Origin: Sphingomonas sp.
GTDB taxonomy: Bacteria > Pseudomonadota > Alphaproteobacteria > Sphingomonadales > Sphingomonadaceae
Assembly (NCBI RefSeq): GCF_013812825.1
Contig: NZ_JACCSU010000029.1
Coordinates: 1-39,327 of the forward strand
DNA: 39,327 bases
Direction: 5' to 3'
Shown: positions 1-8,348 of the stretch, in pieces
Numbering within the stretch: position 1 is the first letter of the stretch
How the letters are laid out: every line of letters begins with the position of its first letter
Program-made: the position numbers and the translations under genes
The notes under the pieces: model-generated
Database searches by the model: none
What the model saw: only the letters and a program-made list of their open reading frames with translations
What the model was told of the DNA's origin: nothing

Positions 1-1379
1 GCCTGGACTCGCCGCTCATCGGCGTCGGCGAGCGCCTGGGCGGCCGCCCTGACCCTCCGCTCGGCTTGTTCGCGGGCATTCGACTGCTCGCCGCCATCGC
101 CCAACGCTTCGAGCTGTTCGGCCAGGCGCGCGCGCTCCTGCTCGGTGCGCGCGAACTGCGCCTGCGCGGCCTCGAGCGCCGCCTCGGCGACTCGGCGCTC
201 GGCGCGCATTGCCGCCTGGCGGGCGAGCAATTCGGCGAGCGCCGTCTCGGCGTCGCGCGACAGGGCTTCCAGCTGGCCGAGCGCTGCGGCAATCCGCGCC
301 GCGATCGACTCCGCATCGACCAGCCGCCGTTCGATGATCCCGCGCTCCTCTTCGAGCTGCGCGATCGCCCGCTCGGCGTCGCACTGCAGCGCTTCCTCGC
401 GGGCAATGTCGGCGGCGAGCGATGAATCCAGCCGCTCGAGCTCGTCGAGGCGGCGAATGGCGGTATCGCGCCGCGCCCGAGCCGACGCCAATCGGTGAGC
501 GAGATTGAGCGCCGAGTCCCGCGCCTCGCCAAGCTCGCTGCGCCGCTCGGCGAGCAGAGCCGCCGCCTGCTGCTGCTTGAACTGCGCTTCGGCCACCACT
601 TGGTGGAGGCTCGTCACTTGCTCGCCGGCAGCCTTTGCCTCTTCGCTGGCGCTCTCGGCGGCGCGATCGGCCTCGACCCAGCGCGCGTGCACCAGGCGCG
701 CCTCGACGCTTCGGATCTTGTCGCTCAACTGGCGGTAGCGCTCGGCCGCCCGGGCCTGCCGACGAAGCGCCCCGGCGCGGGCGTCCTGCTCGGCGAGGAT
801 TTCGGCCAGCCGGGCAAGATTAGCCTCGGTCGCTCGGAGTTTCTGCTCGGCGTCCTTGCGGCGGGCGTGCAGGCCGGCGATCCCGGCCGCTTCCTCGAGC
901 ATCTGGCGGCGCTCGGTCGGCTTGGCGGCAATCACCGAGCCGATCCGCCCCTGGCTGACCAGCGCCGGCGAATGCGCTCCGGTCGCCGCATCGGCGAACA
1001 GCAGAGCGACGTCCTTGGCGCGGACGTCGCGCCCGTCGATCCGGTACGCGGAGCCGGCCCCCCGCTCGATTCGGCGGGTGACCTCGCTTTCCTCGCCGCC
1101 GCGGCCATCATCGCTGCGGTCGCGCTCGACGAGGATCGAGACTTCGGCGAAGTCGCGCGGCGGGCGAGTAGCGGTGCCGGCGAAGATCACGTCTTCCATT
1201 CCGCCGCCGCGCAGCGACTTCGGACTGCCCTCGCCCATCGCCCAGCGAATCGCCTCGAGGAGGTTCGACTTGCCGCAACCGTTGGGGCCGACGATCCCGG
1301 TCAGCCCAGGCTCGACCCGCAGCTCGGACGGCTCGACGAAGCTCTTGAAGCCGCTGAGCTTCAGCCGCCGGATCTTCAA
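1..1379 (-). CDS. smc: Chromosome segregation protein SMC (N-terminal part, cut by window edge)
   Basis: This is the ATPase of the SMC-ScpAB condensin, which organises and segregates the chromosome. The first 459 residues lie in the window and the rest runs off the left edge. The N-terminus has the SMC/ABC pattern: residues 10-14 GFKSF, a Walker A motif GPNGCGKSN at about 31-39, and the Q-loop region VSQGRIG. From about residue 170 it becomes a long Ala/Glu/Arg-rich coiled coil. The start is TTG at 1379 (Leu-Lys-Ile-Arg-Arg-Leu): an in-frame stop lies at 1404-1406, no ATG lies between, and a GGGAGCG stretch sits upstream. It follows the DsbA-like lipoprotein gene by 24 bases on the same strand, an order common in alphaproteobacteria. 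Identity is certain; the start codon is likely. Confidence 0.95.
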   Translation of the reverse strand, partial: MKIRRLKLSGFKSFVEPSELRVEPGLTGIVGPNGCGKSNLLEAIRWAMGEGSPKSLRGGGMEDVIFAGTATRPPRDFAEVSILVERDRSDDGRGGEESEVTRRIERGAGSAYRIDGRDVRAKDVALLFADAATGAHSPALVSQGRIGSVIAAKPTERRQMLEEAAGIAGLHARRKDAEQKLRATEANLARLAEILAEQDARAGALRRQARAAERYRQLSDKIRSVEARLVHARWVEADRAAESASEEAKAAGEQVTSLHQVVAEAQFKQQQAAALLAERRSELGEARDSALNLAHRLASARARRDTAIRRLDELERLDSSLAADIAREEALQCDAERAIAQLEEERGIIERRLVDAESIAARIAAALGQLEALSRDAETALAELLARQAAMRAERRVAEAALEAAQAQFARTEQERARLAEQLEALGDGGEQSNAREQAERRVRAAAQALADADERRVQ

Positions 1380-1403
1380 GGCCGCGCTCCCCGCTGCTTC
1401 CGC

Positions 1404-2135
1404 CTAGTCGCCGAGCGCGTCGCGGAGCTTGGGCTCAAGTTGCGCCCATGTGCCGCCGTCCTCGACCATCTTGCCGTTGATGGTGAACGTCGGAGTGCCC
1501 GGGAAATCCGGATACTGGTTCGTCGCGTCGGTGGTCATCTGGACCAGCTTGTCGATTTCGGCCTGGTTGGAAAGGCATTGCTGCTGGCGCGCCGACGGCA
1601 CGCCGCGCTGAGCGGCCCAAGACTGCAGCCCAGCGAGCTGAGCATAACCCTGGGCGGACTGAGACAGCGCCTGCTGTTGCTCCGCGGGAGCGGCCTGCGC
1701 CCGCTCAAAAAACTCCCGCTGGCTGGTGAACATCGCGTCCGTCAGCGGGAAAAAGCGCTGTGGGCCGCCGCAACGGGCGATCAGCGCCAATGCCATATCC
1801 AGGCCATCACGCACGTAGTTGCGGAGCTCGAAACTGGCGCGGCCGCTCTTCACATATTTGTCGACCAGCGGCTTGACCCCGGTTTCGGCGAACTCGGCGC
1901 AATGCGGACAGGTCATCGACGCATATTCAACTAGCTTCACGGCCGCGTCGGGATTGCCCATCATGTACCCGCCGGCAGGCGTCTGGGTGACGACTTGCGC
2001 CCAGTCCCCGCCCTGCGGCGGAGCGACGGCCTCGACCTTGGCGGCGGGGCGGTTCGAATCCGAGCCTTTGTCGCCGTTGCACGCGGCGCTTGCAAAGACC
2101 GCTGCGGCGGCGATGAGAAGATGAGTGCGCTTCAT
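1404..2135 (-). CDS. DsbA-like thioredoxin-fold lipoprotein
   Basis: Periplasmic thiol-disulfide protein of 243 residues. The N-terminus is a lipoprotein signal (MKRTHLLIAAAAVF, lipobox ASAAC near residue 19), so it is probably anchored to a membrane facing the periplasm. A Cys-Pro-His-Cys active site follows in the sequence SMTCPHCAEF, as in DsbA/thioredoxin_4 proteins. The C-terminal part has the cis-Pro region (GTPTFTINGK) typical of the fold. The family oxidises or isomerises disulfides in exported proteins; the substrate here is unknown. The ATG at 2135 lies 4 bases after the stop of the DUF721 gene, with GGAG inside the end of that gene, so the two are probably translated together. smc follows. 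Confidence 0.88.
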   Translation of the reverse strand: MKRTHLLIAAAAVFASAACNGDKGSDSNRPAAKVEAVAPPQGGDWAQVVTQTPAGGYMMGNPDAAVKLVEYASMTCPHCAEFAETGVKPLVDKYVKSGRASFELRNYVRDGLDMALALIARCGGPQRFFPLTDAMFTSQREFFERAQAAPAEQQQALSQSAQGYAQLAGLQSWAAQRGVPSARQQQCLSNQAEIDKLVQMTTDATNQYPDFPGTPTFTINGKMVEDGGTWAQLEPKLRDALGD

Positions 2136-2139
2136 CAGA

Positions 2140-2700
2140 TCATTCACTCCGGATGATGACTGGGACGGGATTGTCTTCGGGCGTCTCGATCGACGGCGGA
2201 CCCTGGCTCGAATCCAGCCTGGCGGCGAGCGATTCAAGGCAGGCGCGGAGCTCGGGATCGGCGATCTGGCGAAGTCCCTCGCCAAGCTCCTTGGGCACTG
2301 CCCGAAGCTCGGGCCGCTTGACCGGCTCCGGGGGCGCGGCCGGCCGGCCCTGGCGGAACACCAGGCGGTTGACGGCCTCATAACCGAAAAAGCGGTTGAC
2401 CCGCTCGATGATCAGCGGCGTCAGATGCTGCATCAAAGGCGCATGCGCGCCTTCGACCAGCAGGGTCAGGACGCCGCCCGACTTGCGCCCCGCGGGGAAA
2501 CGGATCGATTCCGGCGATGAGACTTTCGCGTAGCGTTCGCCGACGATCTCGCCCCAGCGGCTGACGACCGCGCCCTGGACGAAGCCGAAGCGCTTGAACG
2601 CCATGCCGCCGATCTTGCCGACGATGTCGCCGGCAGCGCGCGCCCGGCCGCTCCGGGGAGCGTCGGAATCCTTGGTCGTTGGTCGGCGGGGCTTCGACAT
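2140..2700 (-). CDS. DUF721 (DciA-like) protein
   Basis: Protein of 186 residues belonging to DUF721. The family includes DciA, the DnaB helicase loader or operator of bacteria that lack DnaC. Recognisable stretches are the N-terminal basic segment, the core KRFGFVQGAVVSRWGEIVG, and LLVEGAHAPLMQHL with ERVNRFFGYEAVNRL. These match the KH-like DciA core, and a Pro-rich tail follows. A helicase-loading role is inferred from the family only. ATG at 2700 was chosen; a longer form from ATG at 2718 (adding MAWSPQ) is possible, and neither has a clear Shine-Dalgarno. It is divergent from mutY with only about 27 bases between starts and heads the DUF721/DsbA-like/smc operon. Confidence 0.85.
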   Translation of the reverse strand: MSKPRRPTTKDSDAPRSGRARAAGDIVGKIGGMAFKRFGFVQGAVVSRWGEIVGERYAKVSSPESIRFPAGRKSGGVLTLLVEGAHAPLMQHLTPLIIERVNRFFGYEAVNRLVFRQGRPAAPPEPVKRPELRAVPKELGEGLRQIADPELRACLESLAARLDSSQGPPSIETPEDNPVPVIIRSE

Positions 2701-2727
2701 TTGCGGCGACCATGCCATAGCCGGAGC

Positions 2728-3732
2728 GTGCCCGCCAATGCCGCAAATCGAGTGATCCACCATTATCTTGGCCACGCCCGCGAATTGCCCTGGCGAGCGC
2801 TCCCCGGGGAGCCGAGGGCGGACCCCTATCGGGTGTGGCTGAGCGAAGTGATGCTGCAGCAAACCACCGTCTCCACGGTCGCTCCGCGCTTCGAGCGCTT
2901 CGTTGCCCGCTGGCCGACCGTCGACGCGCTGGCCGCGGCCGGCGACGCGGACGTCCTCTGCGAATGGGCGGGGCTCGGATATTACGCCCGGGCCCGCAAT
3001 TTGATCGTCTGCGCGCGCGAAGTCGCGGCCCGCGGCGGCTTTCCGTCGAGCGAAGCCGACCTTCGAGCGCTTCCCGGCATCGGCGACTACAGCGCCGCGG
3101 CGATTGCAGCGATTGCATTCGGCCGCGCCGCGGCGGTCGTCGACACCAATGTCGCGCGAGTGGTCGCCCGGCTGCACGGACTCAAGCAGCCAAGCCGAAG
3201 CGACATCCGCGCCCTCGTCGAAACGATGACCCCGCCGGATCAGGCCGGAGATTTCGCTCAGGCGATGATGGACCTCGGCGCAACCATCTGCCGGCCGCGG
3301 GCTCCGGAATGCCCGGTCTGCCCGCTTCGAGAGGACTGCGCGGCCCGCGCCAGTGGGAGCCCCGAGGAGTTTCCGGAGCCGAGGGTGAAGCGGGCGAGAC
3401 CGACGCGGCACGGGATCGCCCGGTGGATCGAGCGCGACGGCGCATTGTGGCTCGTGCGCCGACCGCCGAGAGGAATGCTCGGCGCCATGGCGGCGCTGCC
3501 CGGCAGCGACTGGACGGACCTGGTGCAGCCCCTGCCCTCGCCGCCGCTGGCCCATGTCCGCCATGTCTTCAGCCACTTCGCCCTCGAACTGGCCGTGGTC
3601 AGCGGCGGCGAAGCGCCCGACGACGGCTGGTGGCAGCCACTCGACCGCCTCGGCGAGGTGGGCCTGCCAACTCTCTACAGGCGGGCGGCGGAGCTCGTTC
3701 TGGCCCGCTCCGAAGACCGCCGCGCAGCCTGA
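2728..3732 (+). CDS. mutY: A/G-specific adenine glycosylase MutY
   Basis: Base-excision repair enzyme that removes adenine mispaired with 8-oxoguanine. All diagnostic parts are present: the catalytic Glu in SEVMLQQTTV, the helix-hairpin-helix LPGIGDYSAAAIAAIAFG, the catalytic Asp in VVDTNVARVV, and a [4Fe-4S] ligand set spaced C-x6-C-x2-C-x5-C (CRPRAPECPVCPLREDC). A C-terminal NUDIX-like 8-oxoG recognition domain follows (WLVRRPPRGMLG onward). GTG at 2728 is preferred (334 residues), with GGAG close upstream. A TTG at 2701 or a GTG at 2752 cannot be excluded, because the family core begins just after (ELPWR). It is divergent from the DUF721 gene. A six-base-pair hairpin lies after the stop. 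Confidence 0.95.
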   Translation: MPANAANRVIHHYLGHARELPWRALPGEPRADPYRVWLSEVMLQQTTVSTVAPRFERFVARWPTVDALAAAGDADVLCEWAGLGYYARARNLIVCAREVAARGGFPSSEADLRALPGIGDYSAAAIAAIAFGRAAAVVDTNVARVVARLHGLKQPSRSDIRALVETMTPPDQAGDFAQAMMDLGATICRPRAPECPVCPLREDCAARASGSPEEFPEPRVKRARPTRHGIARWIERDGALWLVRRPPRGMLGAMAALPGSDWTDLVQPLPSPPLAHVRHVFSHFALELAVVSGGEAPDDGWWQPLDRLGEVGLPTLYRRAAELVLARSEDRRAA

Positions 3733-3760
3733 CCGGCGAGCGCTTGAAGAAGCCCGGACT

Positions 3761-3777
3761 CCTGCCTAAAGGGCAGG
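3761..3777 (+). terminator. Short hairpin after mutY
   Basis: CCTGCC and GGCAGG form a perfect six-base-pair stem around the loop TAAAG, 29 bases after the mutY stop. There is no U-tract behind it, so it is only a weak candidate for an intrinsic terminator or an mRNA 3' end structure between mutY and the cytochrome gene. Confidence 0.25.
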
Positions 3778-3835
3778 CCACTCCACGACATTCGTCGGCC
3801 TTGCCTGACGTCCGTAAGCCCGAGCGGGGATCTGA

Positions 3836-4537
3836 ATGAACGACCGTTTCACGACCATCTCCGGCTGGGTGCTGTTTGCGGGGATCATCGCGCTCGGCTC
3901 GTCGCTCCTGGCCGGCGAAGTGTTCCACGCCGAGCGGCCGGAAGTTTTGGGCTATCCGATCGAAGGCGTCGTTGTTGAAGGCGGCGATGCAACCGCCCCC
4001 AAGCCGATCGCTTTCTACCTCGCCGGCGCCGACGCGGCCGCGGGCGAGCAGGTCTTCAAGAAATGCGCCGCCTGCCACAACGCCGAGCCCGGCGGAGCTC
4101 ATATGCTTGGCCCGGCGCTGCACGGAGTGATGGGCAATCCGATCGCCGGCCAACCGGGCTACGCCTTCTCGCCCGCACTCAAGGAGAAGGGCGGCACCTG
4201 GGACTGGGAAACGATGAGCGAGTGGCTCGCGAACCCAAAGAAATTCGCTCCCGGCACCAAGATGACCTTCGCCGGACTGAGCAAGCCCGAGGACCGCGCG
4301 AACGTCATGGCCTTCCTCAATTCGCGGGACAATTCGCCGCTGCCGGTCCCGCCGCCACCGGCCGAGGCCGCCGATGACGCGGCCGCCAACAAGCCCGGCA
4401 CCGGCACCGGTGATGGCCCGCAGACCGGCGAGAAGGAGCCGGTGCTCGATGAGCAGCAGGCGGGAACCAATCCCAAGAATGTCGGCGGCTCGGGAGCACC
4501 GAAGGTGAGCGGCCCGTCGGGGGTCGACAAGAATTAG
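3836..4537 (+). CDS. Membrane-anchored class I cytochrome c
   Basis: Electron-transfer cytochrome of 233 residues. One N-terminal hydrophobic helix (about residues 9-27, without a clear cleavage site) anchors it in the inner membrane with the heme domain in the periplasm. The heme attachment motif is Cys-Ala-Ala-Cys-His near residue 77, and the axial Met lies in FAPGTKMTFAGL, so this is a mitochondrial-type cytochrome like CycM/c552. Those proteins carry electrons from the bc1 complex to terminal oxidases. After the heme domain, about 60 residues are rich in Pro, Gly, Ala and Asp and look disordered, which is unusual for this family. ATG at 3836 has GGGGA five bases upstream. It converges with the LOG-family gene. 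Confidence 0.9.
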   Translation: MNDRFTTISGWVLFAGIIALGSSLLAGEVFHAERPEVLGYPIEGVVVEGGDATAPKPIAFYLAGADAAAGEQVFKKCAACHNAEPGGAHMLGPALHGVMGNPIAGQPGYAFSPALKEKGGTWDWETMSEWLANPKKFAPGTKMTFAGLSKPEDRANVMAFLNSRDNSPLPVPPPPAEAADDAAANKPGTGTGDGPQTGEKEPVLDEQQAGTNPKNVGGSGAPKVSGPSGVDKN

Positions 4538-4588
4538 CAGCCGGCGAAGCGGCCCGAAGCGATGAGCAACGCCGCGCGCGCCTGACGA

Positions 4589-5485
4589 CTATTCGGGTGG
4601 CCCGGTCCGAACCCGCTCGGGAGCCGGGTGCTCCTCGTAATAGCGAGTGACATAGTCCCAGGCTTCGCCGGCATCCTCGCACCAGTGGAAGATGTCGAGG
4701 TCGTGGGGCGCGATCACGCCCTCGTCGACCAGCGCCTGGAAGTCGACCACCTTGGACCAGAACTCGCGGCCGAACAGCAGAATCGGCAGCGGTCGTACCT
4801 TGCCGGTCTGGATCAGGGTCAGGAGCTCGAACATCTCGTCGAACGTGCCGAAACCGCCGGGAAATACCGCGACCGCACGTGCGCGGAGCAGGAAGTGCAT
4901 CTTCCTCAGCGCGAAATAATGGAACTGGAAACTCAGTTCCGGGGTCACGTAGCGGTTGGGCAATTGCTCGTGGGGGAGGACGATGTTGAAGCCGATCGTC
5001 TCGCGCCCCTCGTCGACGGCGCCGCGGTTGGCCGCTTCCATGATCGCCGGTCCGCCGCCCGAGCAGACGACGAAATTGCGCCAGCCGTCGGCGTCGGGCG
5101 GAGTCCGGCTGGCGAGCCGGGCGAGATCGTAGGCAACGTCGTAGTAACGCGACTTGGCCTTGAGCCGCTCGGCGACCGCGCGCTGCTGGTCGTCGGTCGC
5201 GGCCGCGACCAGCGCGTCGGCCATGTCGGGAGCCGGGATTCGCGCCGACCCGTAGAACACCAGCATCGAGCGGATTTTCGCCTCGTCGAGCAGCAGCTCG
5301 GGTTTCAGCAGCTCGAGCTGGAAGCGGACCGGGCGGAGGTCGGGCCGAAGCAGGAAGTCGGTATCCTGGAAAGCGAGCTTGTAGGCGTCGCTTTCGGTCT
5401 GCGGACTGGACGGCACATGCTTGGCGGATTGCGCATCGACCTTGGAGGTCGGGAAAATGCGCTCGGGTGGGACAGCTTCGGTCAT
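4589..5485 (-). CDS. LOG-family (TIGR00730-type) Rossmann-fold protein
   Basis: Protein of 298 residues with the family signatures GGGPAIMEAANRGA and PGGFGTFDEMFE, the PGGxGTxxE motif. LOG proteins hydrolyse nucleoside 5'-monophosphates to base and ribose 5-phosphate, known best from cytokinin activation in plants. The bacterial substrate is often just AMP or is unknown, so no specific role is claimed. The N-terminal roughly 95 residues, before the Rossmann core, are longer than in the short LOG class and fit the large-form group. ATG at 5485 (MTEAVPPERI) is preferred over an upstream in-frame start. It lies 70 bases after sdhA on the same strand, where sdhB would normally be expected. Confidence 0.82.
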   Translation of the reverse strand: MTEAVPPERIFPTSKVDAQSAKHVPSSPQTESDAYKLAFQDTDFLLRPDLRPVRFQLELLKPELLLDEAKIRSMLVFYGSARIPAPDMADALVAAATDDQQRAVAERLKAKSRYYDVAYDLARLASRTPPDADGWRNFVVCSGGGPAIMEAANRGAVDEGRETIGFNIVLPHEQLPNRYVTPELSFQFHYFALRKMHFLLRARAVAVFPGGFGTFDEMFELLTLIQTGKVRPLPILLFGREFWSKVVDFQALVDEGVIAPHDLDIFHWCEDAGEAWDYVTRYYEEHPAPERVRTGPPE

Positions 5486-5555
5486 TGCCCAGCGTCTAGC
5501 CGAGCCGCGCACATTCCCCAACAGCCCCGCCGCAAGCCATTCAGGCCGCTGGTTT

Positions 5556-7367
5556 TCAGTACACCCGAGCCTTGGGCTCGATGTACGCGATGTCGTCGGT
5601 GAGCGTGAACTCGTGGACCGGGCGGTAGTCGACTCGAACGCTCCCGCCCCTGCCGCCCCAGCCTTCGAACCAGGCGACCGTGTGCTTCATCCAGTTCTCG
5701 TCGTCGCGCTCGGGGTAGTCCTCGCGCATGTGGGCGCCGCGGCTTTCCTTTCGGTTGGCCGCGCAATGCATGGTCACCACCGCCTGGGCGAGGAGATTGT
5801 CGAGCTCGAGAGTCTCGACCAGGTCGCTGTTCCAGACGAGGCTACGGTCGGTGACGTGGACATCGGCCATGCGGGCGAACACCTGGTCGATCCTTGCCAT
5901 GCCCCCGGCGAGCGTCGCTTCGGTTCGGAACACCGAGCAATCGGCCTGCATGGTACGCTGCATCTGCTCGCGGATCGCCGCGGTCGGGCTGCCGCTGTCG
6001 GCATTGCGGAAGCGGTCGAGGCGTTCGAGCGACAGCTCGCCGGCCTCCTTGGGCAGCCGATCGCGAAGCGCTCCGGGCTTGATCACCTCGCCGAGCCGGT
6101 GGCCCGCGGCGCGGCCGAACACGACCAGGTCGATCAGGCTGTTCGAGCCCAGCCGGTTGGCGCCGTGGACGCTGACGCAGGCCGCCTCCCCGACCGCGAA
6201 CAGGCCCGGGACGATCGCCTCGGGATTGCCGTCCCGAAGGGTGACGACCTCGCCGTGATAATTGGTCGGGATCCCGCCCATGTTGTAGTGGACGGTCGGC
6301 ACCACCGGGATTGGCTGGCGGGTCAGATCGACCCCGGCGAAGGTCATCGCCGTCTCAGTGATCCCCGGCAGCCGCAACGCGAGCACCTTCGCATCGATAT
6401 GATCGAGGTGGAGGAAGATATGGTCCTTGTGCTCGCCGACGCCGCGACCCTCGCGGATCTCCATCGCCATCGAGCGTGAGACGACGTCGCGCGACGCGAG
6501 GTCCTTGGCCGACGGAGCGTAGCGCTCCATGAAACGCTCGCCCTCGCTGTTGGTGAGATAGCCGCCTTCGCCGCGAGCGCCTTCGGTAATCAATACCCCG
6601 ACGCCGTAGACGCCGGTCGGGTGGAACTGGACGAACTCCATGTCCTGCAGCGGAAGCCCGGCTCGGAGCACCATCGCGTTGCCGTCGCCGGTGCAGGTAT
6701 GCGCGGACGTGGCGGAGAAATAGCAGCGGCCGTAGCCGCCGGTCGCGAGCACCACCGCCTGCGCGCTGAAGCGATGCACCGAGCCGTCGTCGAGGCACAG
6801 AGCGACGACTCCGCGGCATTCGGGCGCATTGGCGCCATTGTCCATGATCAGGTCGAGCGCGAAATATTCGATGAAGAAGTCGGCGTCGTATTTGAGGCTC
6901 TGCTGGTAGAGCGTGTGGAGCATCGCATGGCCGGTTCGGTCCGCTGCGGCGCAGGTGCGCTGAGCGGCCGGGCCCTCACCCATGTTCTGGGTCATTCCGC
7001 CAAACGCGCGCTGGTAGATGCGGCCGTCCGCGGTGCGGCTGAACGGCAGCCCGGCATGCTCGAGCTCGTAGACCGCGGCCGGCGCCTCGCGGCACAGATA
7101 TTCGATCGCGTCCTGGTCGCCGAGCCAGTCGGAGCCCTTGACCGTATCGTACATGTGCCAGGTCCAGTGGTCCGGCCCCATGTTGCCGAGACTGGCGGCG
7201 ATCCCGCCCTGCGCTGCGACCGTGTGGCTGCGGGTCGGGAAGACCTTGGTGACGCAGGCGGTCTTCAGGCCCCTCTCGGCCGCGCCCATTGTCGCCCGAA
7301 GACCCGCCCCGCCGGCGCCGACCACGACCACGTCATAGACATGGTCGATGACCTGGTACTTGCTCAA
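5556..7367 (-). CDS. sdhA: Succinate dehydrogenase flavoprotein subunit
   Basis: Catalytic subunit of complex II, oxidising succinate to fumarate at the inner face of the membrane. It has 603 residues, the usual length. The FAD-binding motif [13 protein letters not shown] is at about 13-25, and the His for covalent FAD attachment is in [11 protein letters not shown] (His48). Further conserved blocks are [11 protein letters not shown], the active-site HIDAKV region and [10 protein letters not shown]. The start is TTG at 7367, overlapping the sdhD stop as TTGA, with GGGGGAG five bases upstream. The gene is translationally coupled to sdhD. No sdhB follows; the next gene is the LOG-family protein. 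Confidence 0.97.
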   Translation of the reverse strand: MSKYQVIDHVYDVVVVGAGGAGLRATMGAAERGLKTACVTKVFPTRSHTVAAQGGIAASLGNMGPDHWTWHMYDTVKGSDWLGDQDAIEYLCREAPAAVYELEHAGLPFSRTADGRIYQRAFGGMTQNMGEGPAAQRTCAAADRTGHAMLHTLYQQSLKYDADFFIEYFALDLIMDNGANAPECRGVVALCLDDGSVHRFSAQAVVLATGGYGRCYFSATSAHTCTGDGNAMVLRAGLPLQDMEFVQFHPTGVYGVGVLITEGARGEGGYLTNSEGERFMERYAPSAKDLASRDVVSRSMAMEIREGRGVGEHKDHIFLHLDHIDAKVLALRLPGITETAMTFAGVDLTRQPIPVVPTVHYNMGGIPTNYHGEVVTLRDGNPEAIVPGLFAVGEAACVSVHGANRLGSNSLIDLVVFGRAAGHRLGEVIKPGALRDRLPKEAGELSLERLDRFRNADSGSPTAAIREQMQRTMQADCSVFRTEATLAGGMARIDQVFARMADVHVTDRSLVWNSDLVETLELDNLLAQAVVTMHCAANRKESRGAHMREDYPERDDENWMKHTVAWFEGWGGRGGSVRVDYRPVHEFTLTDDIAYIEPKARVY

Positions 7368-7759
7368 GCCGCTCCCCCGAACGCGATTCGGCCGAGCGCG
7401 AACAAAGCGAGTGACGCGCCGCCGACGGCGAGAAACAACAGCAGGGTGTTGAGCGCGAAGCGATTGCCCTCATCGTGCACATAATCGTCGACGATCACCT
7501 TCATCCCGTCGAGAGCGTGGACGAAGGAGGCGATCACGAACAGCGCCATCGGCACGGCTCCGGTCGGTGTTGCAAGCCATTCGGCGAGCGTGCGCTGGTC
7601 GAGCGAGGGCAGGAAGAACAAGGATGCGATCAGCCAGGACTCGAGCAGCAGCAGCGCGGCGCTGGTTACCCGTTCGGCAAGCCAATGCTCGCCGCCCTCG
7701 CGCGCAGATCCGAGACCGCGGACCTTGCCCAATGGTGTCGTGCTTTCGCCGACGCTCAC
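7364..7759 (-). CDS. sdhD: Succinate dehydrogenase membrane anchor subunit
   Basis: Membrane anchor of complex II, 131 residues, with three hydrophobic helices (about residues 35-52, 67-85 and 105-124). [14 protein letters not shown] between helices 2 and 3 matches the conserved SdhD HxxxG...DDY pattern that contributes to heme b and quinone binding. The start is GTG at 7759, overlapping the sdhC stop as GTGA; the stop overlaps the sdhA TTG as TTGA. The order sdhC-sdhD-sdhA and the overlaps make this one operon. Identity is secure from sequence and context together, as SdhD proteins are poorly conserved on their own. Confidence 0.92.
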   Translation of the reverse strand: MSVGESTTPLGKVRGLGSAREGGEHWLAERVTSAALLLLESWLIASLFFLPSLDQRTLAEWLATPTGAVPMALFVIASFVHALDGMKVIVDDYVHDEGNRFALNTLLLFLAVGGASLALFALGRIAFGGAA

Positions 7760-8163
7760 AGCAGGCCTCCCAGCACCGGCACCCAGATGGCGAGGGTCAG
7801 CACCAGCGAGCCGACCAGCGTCAACACCGCGAACCGCTTGTTGGTGTCGAGCTCGAACGCAGCGCCGGTGTCCATCACCAGATGGCGGACGCCCGACAAC
7901 AGATGCTGGAAAAACGCCCAGGTCAGTCCGACGAGAACCACCAGGCCGACCGGATGCGTCACAGCCTTGGTGAAATCGGCATAAGCGTCGGCGCCGGCGG
8001 CGATCGCCATCAGCCACCAGGTCAGAACCGCGAGCCCCGCCACGGCGAGCGCTCCGCCGGTCATTCGGTGGAGGATCGAGACCAGCATATGCGGCCCCCA
8101 GCGCCAGACGGTCAGATGAGGCGACATTGGCCGCGAGGAGGGCCGGGAATGTTCGGTGGCCAT
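7756..8163 (-). CDS. sdhC: Succinate dehydrogenase cytochrome b556 subunit
   Basis: Membrane subunit of complex II, 135 residues with three helices. The N-terminal block RPMSPHLTVWRW...SILHRMTGG is the SdhC signature. FFQHLLSGVRHLVMD (about 84-98) contains the conserved His residues of the heme b site. ATG at 8163 is used; an upstream in-frame extension looks non-coding. It is the first gene of the sdh operon, and its upstream 185 bases are shared divergently with the chemoreceptor gene. Confidence 0.95.
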   Translation of the reverse strand: MATEHSRPSSRPMSPHLTVWRWGPHMLVSILHRMTGGALAVAGLAVLTWWLMAIAAGADAYADFTKAVTHPVGLVVLVGLTWAFFQHLLSGVRHLVMDTGAAFELDTNKRFAVLTLVGSLVLTLAIWVPVLGGLL

Positions 8164-8193
8164 TGGGCGGGGCCTTTCTGAGCTCGGCTTGAC

Positions 8194-8220
8194 CGGCCGG
8201 CAAACGGGGCGCGCCGGCCG
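8194..8220. promoter_or_regulatory. Inverted repeat in the sdhC-chemoreceptor intergenic region
   Basis: CGGCCGG (8194-8200) and CCGGCCG (8214-8220) form a perfect seven-base-pair inverted repeat with a 13-base loop, about 30 bases upstream of the sdhC start in the 185-base divergent gap. It could be an operator or a hairpin in the sdh leader. In GC-rich DNA it may also be chance. Confidence 0.25.
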
Positions 8221-8348
8221 AGGACCGCTTAGGGCTCCGCCCGCAGCGAGGCAAGAATGCTGCTCGCCTAACCCGGTCTTAACCATTTCAGGGGCACAAC
8301 GCGGGCTCGATCAAAGTTTGGCGCCAAGTGAATGACGGAGACCCACGA

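Noticed and set aside
8328-8348. GTG start for the chemoreceptor
   Set aside because: The GGAG site lies after this codon and serves the ATG at 8349.
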